Program-made: the position numbers and the translations under genes
Shown: one piece after another, positions 27,601 through 34,701 of the stretch
Numbering within the stretch: position 1 is the stretch's first letter
Layout: the number at the start of each line of letters is the position of its first letter
DNA from: JAAUUJ01 sp964392245
Lineage (GTDB): Bacteria; Cyanobacteriota; Cyanobacteriia; Thermostichales; Thermostichaceae
Direction: 5' to 3'
NCBI GenBank assembly: GCA_964392245.1
Contig: CAYMOX010000002.1
Span: 62,001-126,000 of the forward strand
DNA length: 64,000 nucleotides
The notes under the pieces: generated by a model
The model's input: only the letters and a program-made list of their open reading frames with translations
Database searches by the model: none
Told to the model about the DNA's origin: nothing

Positions 27601-28813
27601 CAAGAATGATCTCTACAGGAATAATATTGCCCTGATCATCACGAAGGGGAGTACGCCCATCTTCCTCATTCTCAGAGGTCTCTTCGGAATCTGTGAGAAA
27701 AGCGCGAATGAATAGATCCTCTGGTCCACCATCAGTGACAGGTGGCAAGGTGAATTCATCAATTACAATGTCTGCACACTCTACACCTCTACTCTTCTCG
27801 CGAGATCTTTCAGCCGCTTGTCCAATGAGATCAAGAACAGTATTTCGGAAAGGCAATGATTTACAGAAGTATGACAAATCAAAGCGATGCCTTGTAGGAT
27901 CCTCTCCCACTGGATTTGTACAAGGAATATCTCCTCTAGCTTCACTATTTGGTGGTAAAGGAGGAAGAGGGGTTGCTCCTGATCCTGGGGCAACTGGAAA
28001 AGTGAAAGTTCTGATGGCATTGACTACGGTGTCATCCGGGAAAGTAATATATCTCAGATCACCATCAAGTGGGCTACCTAAAGGATTTGCAACAGAGACA
28101 GAAGTAAATCTACATTGCTCATTTTTATTAAGGCTCTCATAGGATAGTTTTCCCAGAAAATTACCTTGGGACTGAGCTACTAGTAATACATGTGATCGGG
28201 GGTTATCGAGAATAGCTTCATATGTTGCAAGCATCTCCGCAAGATTTTCAAAGCTCTGGGCTTGTGCCTCAGTTAAATCTATCTGTATTGGGACTTGGGA
28301 TAGAATATTAGTTATTGGACCTAAAGGAAATCCTAGAGGTAAAGTCAGGACAGTTGTTAATCCTCCAGTTCCTATAGTAGCAATAGCTCTAGCATATGTC
28401 CAAGCCGTATCTTCATCAGCTCCACTTTCAATTAATTTCTGCGCTATAGATTGATAGATCTGAAGTTCAGTTGCTATATCTAGCAGATCAGTATTCCATG
28501 CTGGGGCATAACCTCTGATCTGGCCAATATTCTCATTAATTCTTATCAACACATTTTGTTCATTTGCTTGAACTGCTCTGCGTATGCGATCAGTATTCTT
28601 TAATGCTGCGTCATCAGCAGTATTTACTCCATTGCCAAATAATATAGTTACATCATCTTCTACAGATGTTTGGAGAAATGCAGATGATTGCTGACTATAA
28701 TTAATTGCCGTAGGGGTATTTCCTTGACAAGCGTAAAGTGATAGAGAAATCATAAGAATCACAATTCTTATTGCATGATTAAATACTGCATTGACTTTTT
28801 TCATTTTTGCCAC
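24659..28813 (-). CDS. Giant lipoprotein: hydrolase-like, VWD and leucine-rich-repeat domains
   Basis: A 1384-residue predicted lipoprotein with lipobox SLYAC (Cys29). Residues about 50-330 look like an alpha/beta-hydrolase: TILFGNGVNT near the start and a nucleophile elbow VLLVAQSQGN with Ser215. A linker with an acidic run (about 478-491) follows. Residues about 501-705 are a von Willebrand factor type D domain: GNIVGDPHIYTID, FSFMGSGEYLLIRS, GGITGMLGNFDGNSNND, GDSWRI, with cysteines after it at ELCEQIP and IQDCIFDV. From about 850 to 1360 run about 21 leucine-rich units of roughly 24-28 residues, with core LxGMPQxLPxLxxLxI. It should be surface-anchored and suited to adhesion or recognition. 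The 5' third is AT-richer than neighbouring genes, a hint of transfer. A second lipoprotein gene lies 39 bp upstream. The function is not known. Confidence 0.88.
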   Translation of the reverse strand: MAKMKKVNAVFNHAIRIVILMISLSLYACQGNTPTAINYSQQSSAFLQTSVEDDVTILFGNGVNTADDAALKNTDRIRRAVQANEQNVLIRINENIGQIRGYAPAWNTDLLDIATELQIYQSIAQKLIESGADEDTAWTYARAIATIGTGGLTTVLTLPLGFPLGPITNILSQVPIQIDLTEAQAQSFENLAEMLATYEAILDNPRSHVLLVAQSQGNFLGKLSYESLNKNEQCRFTSVSVANPLGSPLDGDLRYITFPDDTVVNAIRTFTFPVAPGSGATPLPPLPPNSEARGDIPCTNPVGEDPTRHRFDLSYFCKSLPFRNTVLDLIGQAAERSREKSRGVECADIVIDEFTLPPVTDGGPEDLFIRAFLTDSEETSENEEDGRTPLRDDQGNIIPVEIILEPVRGSLRSAQGVTGSDGILRGQTDDEGVLRATATISSVLPPDAQYMLVTATAQYEGENDLILETTAGPRRMDLIDDEDDEEDDEELGGGSVERGRGNIVGDPHIYTIDREHFSFMGSGEYLLIRSEPFISELSPRFDPGTPQPLEPFELQARFRPFAGSRVATMTSAIAFRIGEDRYSITLNPQPEIYVNDQLVQFTPGIVLSFLSSRAVLSQLGTYEFGSSTTGARVNVTPYFTDSDLFAHLSLSPFLPEDYRGGITGMLGNFDGNSNNDLVSAQGQPISTEDFNEFYRIFGDSWRINPSESLFVYRAGENTETFTDLSFPSSFPEFTEREIRQATELCEQIPRNPAIIDIQDCIFDVAVMGGGILGAYGGEGTELPLPLESMDPQLVQILRDATDFQVDDIFPSDLLEVKLLNLSGVSSLRGLETARLDNLQQLGIVSNDLTSLAGLPSQLPSLVELDIRFNPMLQSLEGLPETLGSLEALALDGSKLQTLKDLPQELPNLSILRINDNDELIDLQGLPQALPQLTELSIQGNDSLQTLEGIPQSMPLSVSISISDNASLQSLVGMPQSLPNLNGLNISFNEKLQSLVGMPQLMPNISRLSIGQTQITNLQGMSQDLPNLLRLDISNNPQLFNLDGMPPSLPRLDDLVISSNFQLQSLQGMTQSLSALTGLSLSNNALQDLVGITQNLPGLKILSIKNIGSLQGLPDRLDQLTQLSLSEKGQSELASLDPDNLIGLPMTLPSLIEFEIGSVNTFNLKSLEGMPQEMPLLTSLSINAEINTLEGMPDQLPALTSLTLKSKELENFRGMPQSLPRLTSLSISGQISQSQLATATAVPDLVGFTQDMPDLISLSINNIALESLQGLPATLPNLTNLDIVGARDLKNLIGMPQNMPALRFFRLTTSTRSGLETLQGMPQELLDLRTLFISQTRLTNLIGISSVPNLQTISISNPTLAVAAYCEVQDRLPASILAQVGAVCS

Positions 28814-28852
28814 TAAATTTTAGTTTTCTGGATTTTGATTTACAGAGTTTTA

Positions 28853-29821
28853 TTACTCATTACAGGATTGACTAGTACTTTCCGGAGGGAGGAAATAAGT
28901 TTGACCAGAAAAATTGTGATCGGATTTGAGTGAAGCAATAACACGTTCTTTGGTATTTTCGATCACAATTAATATCTCGTTAGTAATTGAGATTGGTATC
29001 TCAATATCCATGTCTCTTGAGTCAACAAAAATCCAAGATATACACTCCCAAGTCTTGAAAGCGCGACGTGTCGCTTCGATCGAAGCCTCCCGATCATCAG
29101 CTGTGAGGAGAACATTCTGTTGAGCAATTGCATACCTTAGCAGTGCATTGCGACCTTGATCATCATCAGGAAAGCGCTTGTAGATATATCTCTGCACATC
29201 ATCTCGCAACTCATCCCCATCCAGATCAATGCCAGCGATGGTCTGATTATTGAGTTCAGGATCCGGTTCAGGCGGCAGATCTGGAAAGCGAGCTTCTAAC
29301 TCCTCATCTGAGAGCAATCCATCCTCAGATCCTGGGGTAGGATTGGCTGCTGGTGGAGAAGGATCAGGTGTTTGTGGTTCAGGAGTTGCTGATCCCTGTG
29401 GAGACGGTGATGCTGTTGGTGATCCCTGCGGGCTTGGAGAAGCCACCGGAGACTCTTGAGGTCTTGGCAAGAATTGAGGGCGGGGTCGATCAGGTGGCTC
29501 ACCCGCTCCCAGATCAGGGGCTGGACTACCCAGAGAACCAGGTGAAGGATTCTGACTAACAACCGTGTTCTGATCTGAGGCAGGAGATGGAACAAACCCC
29601 TCGGCATCACTCCCTGAAGATGAACTTGCCGGTGTCGATCCGGTTACAGTGGGTGCTGGCTGAGGAGAACTGACCGGAGTAGGAGCAGTCACCTCTGGAG
29701 TTACCCTGGCCACGAGAGGAGGTAGTGTCAAGGTCTCCGATCCACCCGAGCAAGCCACCAAACTAAGGGAACAGATCAAAATCAACATAAGTCGGATCCA
29801 GGGGGTTAGAAATGACAGCAT
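28853..29821 (-). CDS. Lipoprotein with Pro/Ser-rich linker
   Basis: A 322-residue predicted lipoprotein. Starting at 29821 with GAAGG ahead of the ATG, it opens MLSFLTPWIRLMLILICSLS and has lipobox LVAC (Cys24). A low-complexity Pro/Ser/Thr stretch (to about residue 170, with SPSPQGSPTASPSPQGS) acts as a spacer. The C-terminal domain begins IAGIDLDGDELRDDVQRYIY, with an Asp-rich DLDGDELRDD stretch like a calcium-binding loop, and ends with a conserved-looking EIPISITNEILIVIENTKER. Two cysteines (in TWECISW and SQSCNE) could pair. It is the first gene of an apparent two-gene operon with the giant VWD/LRR lipoprotein. I recognise no family for the C-terminal domain. Confidence 0.8.
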   Translation of the reverse strand: MLSFLTPWIRLMLILICSLSLVACSGGSETLTLPPLVARVTPEVTAPTPVSSPQPAPTVTGSTPASSSSGSDAEGFVPSPASDQNTVVSQNPSPGSLGSPAPDLGAGEPPDRPRPQFLPRPQESPVASPSPQGSPTASPSPQGSATPEPQTPDPSPPAANPTPGSEDGLLSDEELEARFPDLPPEPDPELNNQTIAGIDLDGDELRDDVQRYIYKRFPDDDQGRNALLRYAIAQQNVLLTADDREASIEATRRAFKTWECISWIFVDSRDMDIEIPISITNEILIVIENTKERVIASLKSDHNFSGQTYFLPPESTSQSCNE

Positions 29822-30398
29822 GAAACCTTCTCTACGGTAATCATTCAATAGAGACATGCAAACCTTTGATTGTTTGGATTCACATCAACTCGATCCCAGC
29901 CTTCGCATTCTGAAACACCAATGACTTGAGATGACAACAGTTTGAATTATGGGAACATCCAGACCCTAATAGATCTGAAATTATTTGGGATCCGTATTTT
30001 CCCTAGCAAATTTATACTCTTGAGCTATGAGCTGATCTCTCTCAGATATGAAACAGTCTACAAAAAGAGGCTTGTGTTATGAAACACTTCCGCTGCTGTT
30101 TAATCCAGACTGTTTGAGATGACACCTTAGGGATCCTTTCTACAAGAGTTCTCCCCAGAAAAGGTTTTCAGCTGATCAAAACCAACCCTGATCAGATAAT
30201 TCTTGAGGCATCACTGGGATCAGAGCTTGAGAGAACAAGGGTATCGGCCTTCTCCAATTCAGTAGATCTACGGCATGCCCACGTATCAGAACGCAGGTTT
30301 TGTTAGAGGAAAACCAGACTTTGATGTTGCTTCCAGGGTTTGCTTGCAAGTTCTTATTGGCCAGCTTAGTCTGGATCAGCCTCCTTATCTCAGAGATG
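29822..30398. other. Gene-poor stretch, AT-rich
   Basis: About 580 bp between the lipoprotein operon and der. No frame is convincing and composition is AT-richer than the flanks. It presumably holds the lipoprotein promoter, but I could not place one. A tRNA-like fragment lies at its der-side end. Confidence 0.4.
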
Positions 30399-30445
30399 TC
30401 AGTTGCAGAGTGGTCTAATGCGGCGGTCCTTAGACCGTGATATGA
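30399..30445 (+). pseudogene. tRNA-Ser-like 5'-half fragment
   Basis: The segment TTGCAGAGTGGTCTAATGCG followed by GCGGTCCTTAGACCG reads like the D arm and anticodon arm of a cyanobacterial tRNA-Ser (typical GGCAGAGTGGTxxAATGC). The anticodon stem CGGTC/GACCG is perfect, but its loop has 4 bases instead of 7, and no variable or T arm follows. It cannot be a working tRNA. Chance resemblance is possible. Confidence 0.3.
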
Positions 30446-30462
30446 GGTAAGCCTTATTTCTG

Positions 30463-31854
30463 CTAGCGGGCGGGATTGATGATCTGCAGATCCTTTCCCG
30501 CTTCGGCAGCCCGGCGACGACTGCGCTCCATTTCCCGCTCCGACTTGCCCCGCCAGATCAGGCGGATGGGTGTGCCCGTGAAATCTAGATGGGTGCGGAA
30601 TTGTTTTTCGATGTAGCGGCGGTAATTGTCCTTAAATAACTCAGGATCATTGACAAAGAGCACGAACGTCGGGGGTTCACTACTGGCCTGCGTGCCGTAG
30701 TAAATACGCCCCTGACGACCCTGGCGATTGGTGGGGGGCGACTGCCACAGGAGCACATCCTGCAGGATCTCGTTGACCACTGAGGTGGAGACCCGGCGGC
30801 GGTAGTTCTGGACAACAGTAAGCACCTCCTCCAGAATCCGGGGGACCCGTTGTCCGGTGAGGGCACTGGTAAAGATCAGGGGAGCCCAATCCATAAAGTA
30901 GAGGCGGCTCTGGATCTCGGAGGTGGCTTGATAGATGGTGTGGCTGTCCTTTTCAACGGCATCCCATTTGTTCACCACGATCACGCAGGCTCGTCCCTCT
31001 TCCTGAATGCGGTTGGCCAACCGTTGATCCTGTTCACTCACCCCCTCTAGAGCATCCAGCACCAGCAGCACCACATCGGCACGGCGAATGGCTTTAAAGG
31101 CACGGTTAATACTAAAGAACTCAACACCGTACTGGATGCGGGTCTTTTTGCGAATGCCAGCAGTATCGATCAGACGAAACCTGTGATCCTGCCACTGCAC
31201 CTCCATATCCAGAGCATCGCGAGTGGTGCCTGCAATCGGACTGACAATGGCACGATCCGAACCCACCAGGGCATTGAGTAAACTCGACTTGCCGACATTG
31301 GGTCGTCCCACAATCGCCACTCCCAGCGTTTGCGGATCGGCGGTGGAGTCCACCCTGGGTAAGGCCGGAAGCAGGGTTTCCAGGACCTCTGCCACCCCAT
31401 TGCCATGGATCCCGGAGCAGGGGATCGGCTCTCCCAAACCTAAAGTCCAGAAAGCCGCTGCCTGAGCCACTCCCATCGCCACCGACTCACACTTGTTAAC
31501 CGCGACGGTGACGGGGAGGGGTTGTCGGCGCAACCAATCGGCAACTTCCATGTCGGCAGGGGAAGGGCCTTCCATGCCATCCACCACAAAGATCACTGCC
31601 TGGGCTTCTGCCAGCGCCAATTCCACCTGCTGCCGGATCTGGGGAAGAAATTCACTGTCATCGTGAAACACCAGTCCGCCAGTATCCACCACCCGAAAAG
31701 GCTGTCCCTGCCACTCAGCGTCCCGATAGACCCGATCCCGAGTCACCCCGGCTTCATCATGCACAATGACAGCCCGCTCCCCCACCAGTCGGTTGACGAG
31801 TGTTGACTTGCCCACATTGGGACGTCCCACAACAGCAATGAGAGGGAGAGACAC
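30463..31854 (-). CDS. der: GTPase Der (EngA)
   Basis: Essential GTPase acting in assembly of the 50S ribosomal subunit. The 463-residue protein has the defining tandem G domains: first VVGRPNVGKSTLVNRL, VDTGG and NKCE, then IVGRPNVGKSSLLNALVG, IDTAGIRKK and NKWD. A C-terminal KH-like domain follows (TSVVNEILQDVLL, RIYYGTQASSEPPTFVLFVN, GTPIRLIWRGKSE). Length and order match the family. It is divergent from ycf3, with about 125 bp between. Confidence 0.97.
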   Translation of the reverse strand: MSLPLIAVVGRPNVGKSTLVNRLVGERAVIVHDEAGVTRDRVYRDAEWQGQPFRVVDTGGLVFHDDSEFLPQIRQQVELALAEAQAVIFVVDGMEGPSPADMEVADWLRRQPLPVTVAVNKCESVAMGVAQAAAFWTLGLGEPIPCSGIHGNGVAEVLETLLPALPRVDSTADPQTLGVAIVGRPNVGKSSLLNALVGSDRAIVSPIAGTTRDALDMEVQWQDHRFRLIDTAGIRKKTRIQYGVEFFSINRAFKAIRRADVVLLVLDALEGVSEQDQRLANRIQEEGRACVIVVNKWDAVEKDSHTIYQATSEIQSRLYFMDWAPLIFTSALTGQRVPRILEEVLTVVQNYRRRVSTSVVNEILQDVLLWQSPPTNRQGRQGRIYYGTQASSEPPTFVLFVNDPELFKDNYRRYIEKQFRTHLDFTGTPIRLIWRGKSEREMERSRRRAAEAGKDLQIINPAR

Positions 31855-31979
31855 AGAATGTTCAAGAATGCAGCTTTCCCATCATAGCTTGCTGGCATCG
31901 GGGACCAGGGAGTTGCGATAGACTGATCAGTTAGATCCTTGAGATCTTCCTCATCACTGTCATTAACGGGGGAACGGTT

Positions 31980-32501
31980 ATGCCTCGGAGCATGAAAAAC
32001 GATAACTTTATCGACAAGACCTTCACGGTGGTGGCGGATCTGATCCTAAAGTTTATGCCAGGCGTCAGTACAGATCAGCGGCAGGCCTTTGCCTATTACC
32101 GCAGCGGCATGGCGGCCCAGGCGGATGGTGAGTACGCAGAAGCCCTGGACAACTACTACGAAGCCCTGAAGCTGGAGGAGGATGAAACCGATCGCAGCTA
32201 CATTCTCTACAACATCGGCCTGATCAATCAGAGTAACGGCAACCTAGAAACCGCTCTTGACTACTATCACCAGGCCCTGGAGCTAAATCCTCGCCATTGC
32301 TCTGCCCTCAACAACATCGCGGTGCTCCTGCACCATCAAGGGGAGCAGAAAAAAGAAGAGGGTGCAGAGGAAGAAGCAGAGGCCCTTTTTGATGAAGCGG
32401 CTGACTACTGGATCCGTGCGATTCGCATTGCCCCCAACAATTACATTGAGGCCCAAAACTGGCTGAAAACCACAGGTCGTGGCAACCTCGATCTATACTG
32501 A
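31980..32501 (+). CDS. ycf3: Photosystem I assembly protein Ycf3
   Basis: A 173-residue TPR chaperone on the stromal/cytoplasmic face of thylakoids, needed for photosystem I assembly. The conserved core is present: FTVVADLILKFMPGVSTDQR, AFAYYRSGMAAQADGEYAEA, LYNIGLINQSNGNLETALDY and ALNNIAVLLHHQGEQ, giving three TPRs as usual. The C-terminal IAPNNYIEAQNWLKTTGR is also typical. The start could be ATG 31980 or the ATG at 31992 (MKNDNFIDKTF). gatC follows 30 bp downstream and is probably cotranscribed. Confidence 0.96.
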   Translation: MPRSMKNDNFIDKTFTVVADLILKFMPGVSTDQRQAFAYYRSGMAAQADGEYAEALDNYYEALKLEEDETDRSYILYNIGLINQSNGNLETALDYYHQALELNPRHCSALNNIAVLLHHQGEQKKEEGAEEEAEALFDEAADYWIRAIRIAPNNYIEAQNWLKTTGRGNLDLY

Positions 32502-32531
32502 TCCCCGTTATCCTCTCCCGTTGGCTGCCCC

Positions 32532-32831
32532 ATGCTGGATCGTGAACAAGTACAGCACGTTGCTCACCTGGCGCGTCTACAACTCTCTCCTGAAGAAGAA
32601 GAGCAATTCACCAGCCAATTGGCCGACATTCTGGCTTACGTGGAGCAGCTCAAGCAGTTGGATACGGATTCAGTGGAGCCCACCTTTCATGCCCTGGATG
32701 ATGTGACTCAGGTGCTGCGTCCCGATCAGGTGGAGACCTGGGCAGATCCAGAGACGATCCTGGAGGGGGCTCCCGACCGCGAAGAACGCTTTTTCAAAGT
32801 TCCCCGAATTCTAGATCCAGCTGCAGAGTAG
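32532..32831 (+). CDS. gatC: Asp-tRNA(Asn)/Glu-tRNA(Gln) amidotransferase subunit C
   Basis: Small subunit of the GatCAB enzyme that converts Glu-tRNA(Gln) and Asp-tRNA(Asn) to the correct amide forms. The 99-residue protein has the family pattern DREQVQHVAHLARLQLSPEE, a helical segment ADILAYVEQLKQLDTDSVEP, and the C-terminal RPDQVETWADPETILEGAPD with FFKVPRIL. It wraps around GatA. gatA and gatB are not in the window, as is normal in cyanobacteria where the three genes are dispersed. It follows ycf3 closely. Confidence 0.96.
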   Translation: MLDREQVQHVAHLARLQLSPEEEEQFTSQLADILAYVEQLKQLDTDSVEPTFHALDDVTQVLRPDQVETWADPETILEGAPDREERFFKVPRILDPAAE

Positions 32832-32969
32832 GATTAAGGGGATCTGAAGGCCTATTCAGACATAACAAATTTCAGAACATTCACAGATGGGATCGGATCG
32901 CCCTGCTGGATCAATTTACACACTCACAAGCCTGACTCGGTATGATCCTGCTAGAGTTCCGTTTCAACC

Positions 32970-33728
32970 ATGTCTCAGTATCCTGCTCATCGAACGTTTC
33001 CCTCCGTTGATGAACTCATCGACACTGATGACACCCCCGTGGACAATGAAGATCAGAACCTGATCCCCAACCTCCTGCTTACCACTCTGCTGATCCGCTG
33101 GGGACAGCGGCAGGATTGGTTCTTTGGTGTTGATATGGCTATTTTTCACCCTTTCAAGGATCAGCCTAGAGATCCGATTGTCCCCGATGGATTTCTGGCG
33201 CTGGGAGTAAACCGCAGACCTGATGCCAGTGGACGCCGCAGTTACCGGGTTTGGGAAGAGCATCAGGTGCCACAGTTTGTCCTGGAGATGGTTTCCCAGA
33301 ATTACAACCGCGAGTATGACGAGAAGATGGGGGAATATGCTCGACTGGGTGTGCGATACTATGCGGTCTACTTACCATCCCCGTTGAAGTACAAGGATCA
33401 TGAAGTCCTGGAGGTCTACAGGCTAGAAGATTCCGGTTATGTCTGGCTACCAGGAGATCCGGTGTGGATGGAGGAGATCGGTCTGGGCATTGGTCAGGCT
33501 GAAATTCAACTGGCAGGAATTCAATATTCATGTTTACTATGGCACAGCAAAGCGGGTGAACCTTATGATCCACCCACTGTGGAACTGCAAAAAATGGCTG
33601 AACAGCTCCATCAACAAAAGCAACGCGCAGAGCAAGCTGAACAACAACTAGAACTGGAACGGCAAACCAACCAGCAACTTCGTGACTACCTTCGCTCTCT
33701 GGGGCTAGATCCAGATAACCTCAACTGA
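32970..33728 (+). CDS. Uma2-family (DUF820) putative endonuclease
   Basis: A 252-residue member of the Uma2 group, a PD-(D/E)XK-fold family greatly expanded in cyanobacteria and often linked to mobile DNA. Visible core: DWFFGVDMAIFHP, DPIVPDGFLAL with the acidic metal-site residue, VPQFVLEMVSQNYNREYDEK (E-x-S pattern) and YARLGVRYYAVY. A Gln-rich coiled coil forms the last 45 residues (AEQLHQQKQRAEQAEQQLEL and onward), a common ending in this family. The cellular role is unknown. A second Uma2 gene of a different subtype lies at 39153. Confidence 0.88.
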   Translation: MSQYPAHRTFPSVDELIDTDDTPVDNEDQNLIPNLLLTTLLIRWGQRQDWFFGVDMAIFHPFKDQPRDPIVPDGFLALGVNRRPDASGRRSYRVWEEHQVPQFVLEMVSQNYNREYDEKMGEYARLGVRYYAVYLPSPLKYKDHEVLEVYRLEDSGYVWLPGDPVWMEEIGLGIGQAEIQLAGIQYSCLLWHSKAGEPYDPPTVELQKMAEQLHQQKQRAEQAEQQLELERQTNQQLRDYLRSLGLDPDNLN

Positions 33729-33821
33729 GTTGAGCAGCTGCCTTTTACACCACAGGAGGATCCTGGATCGTTTATCGGCCCAGCGCTAGAGGATTGAACC
33801 TACTGACCCAAGGTCAGGAAC

Positions 33822-34520
33822 TTAAGCCAGATCGAAGAGCAGGACTTCGGCTTCTGCAGTAGCACGTAGATCCAGACTTTCCTCATCACTGATAGCAGCT
33901 CCATCTCCCGCCTGCAGATCCTGCCCATTCAGGTTCAGGGTGCCACGGGCCACCTGGATCCAGGCGTGGCGATTGGGTTGGAGAGCATAGCTGATCTGAT
34001 CCCCAGCCTGGAGTTTGCCTGCGTAGAGGGCCACATCCTGGTGAATGGTCACCGCTCCATTGCTGCCATCAGCGGCTGCGATCAGCTTCAACTGCCCTGG
34101 GGTCTCCTCCACATGCGTCTCCTTTTGCTCATAGCTAGGTTCTAACCCCCGTTGCTGAGGCAGGATCCAAATCTGCAGCAGGTGTGTCAACTCAGTTTCG
34201 GAGGGGTTGTATTCACTGTGAAGAATGCCCGTTCCAGCCGTCATCCGCTGAATCTCGCCGGGGCGAATGATCGATCCCGTCCCCAGACTATCTTTGTGTT
34301 CCACAGCCCCCTCCAGAACATAGGTAATAATCTCCATGTCGCGGTGGGGATGGGTGCCAAAGCCGGAGCCTGCCGCAATTTTGTCATCGTTGATCACTCG
34401 CAGAGCCCGAAATCCCATGTGCTCAGGATCGTAGTAGTTCCCAAACGAGAAGGAGTGATAACTATCGAGCCAACCAAAATTGGCGTGTCCCCGCTCATGA
34501 CGACGGCGCAGCTTAATCAT
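33822..34520 (-). CDS. Pirin-family protein
   Basis: A 232-residue two-domain cupin. The N-terminal domain has the pirin metal-site pattern FGTHPHRDMEIITYVLEGAV, with further ligands in GTGILHSEYNP. It opens RRRHERGHANFGWLDSYHSF, which is also a family hallmark. Bacterial relatives (YhhW-like) have quercetinase activity, but most have no assigned role. Start at the ATG at 34520. It is divergent from the next MscS gene. Confidence 0.93.
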   Translation of the reverse strand: MIKLRRRHERGHANFGWLDSYHSFSFGNYYDPEHMGFRALRVINDDKIAAGSGFGTHPHRDMEIITYVLEGAVEHKDSLGTGSIIRPGEIQRMTAGTGILHSEYNPSETELTHLLQIWILPQQRGLEPSYEQKETHVEETPGQLKLIAAADGSNGAVTIHQDVALYAGKLQAGDQISYALQPNRHAWIQVARGTLNLNGQDLQAGDGAAISDEESLDLRATAEAEVLLFDLA

Positions 34521-34701
34521 GGGAAACCTCCTGAATGACGATAATTTGATAATAAATAGTTTCTGTTCGTACAGTCAATCGATTAACCCGGCGGAATAGT
34601 GTGGTTTCTATCCTGACAGGCTGCGGAGATCCGACTCATCTTGCTGGGGGCGCTTCTGAGATGTTGTTATAGATCCGAGGTCAGAGAGTACTCTTGCGGC
34701 G

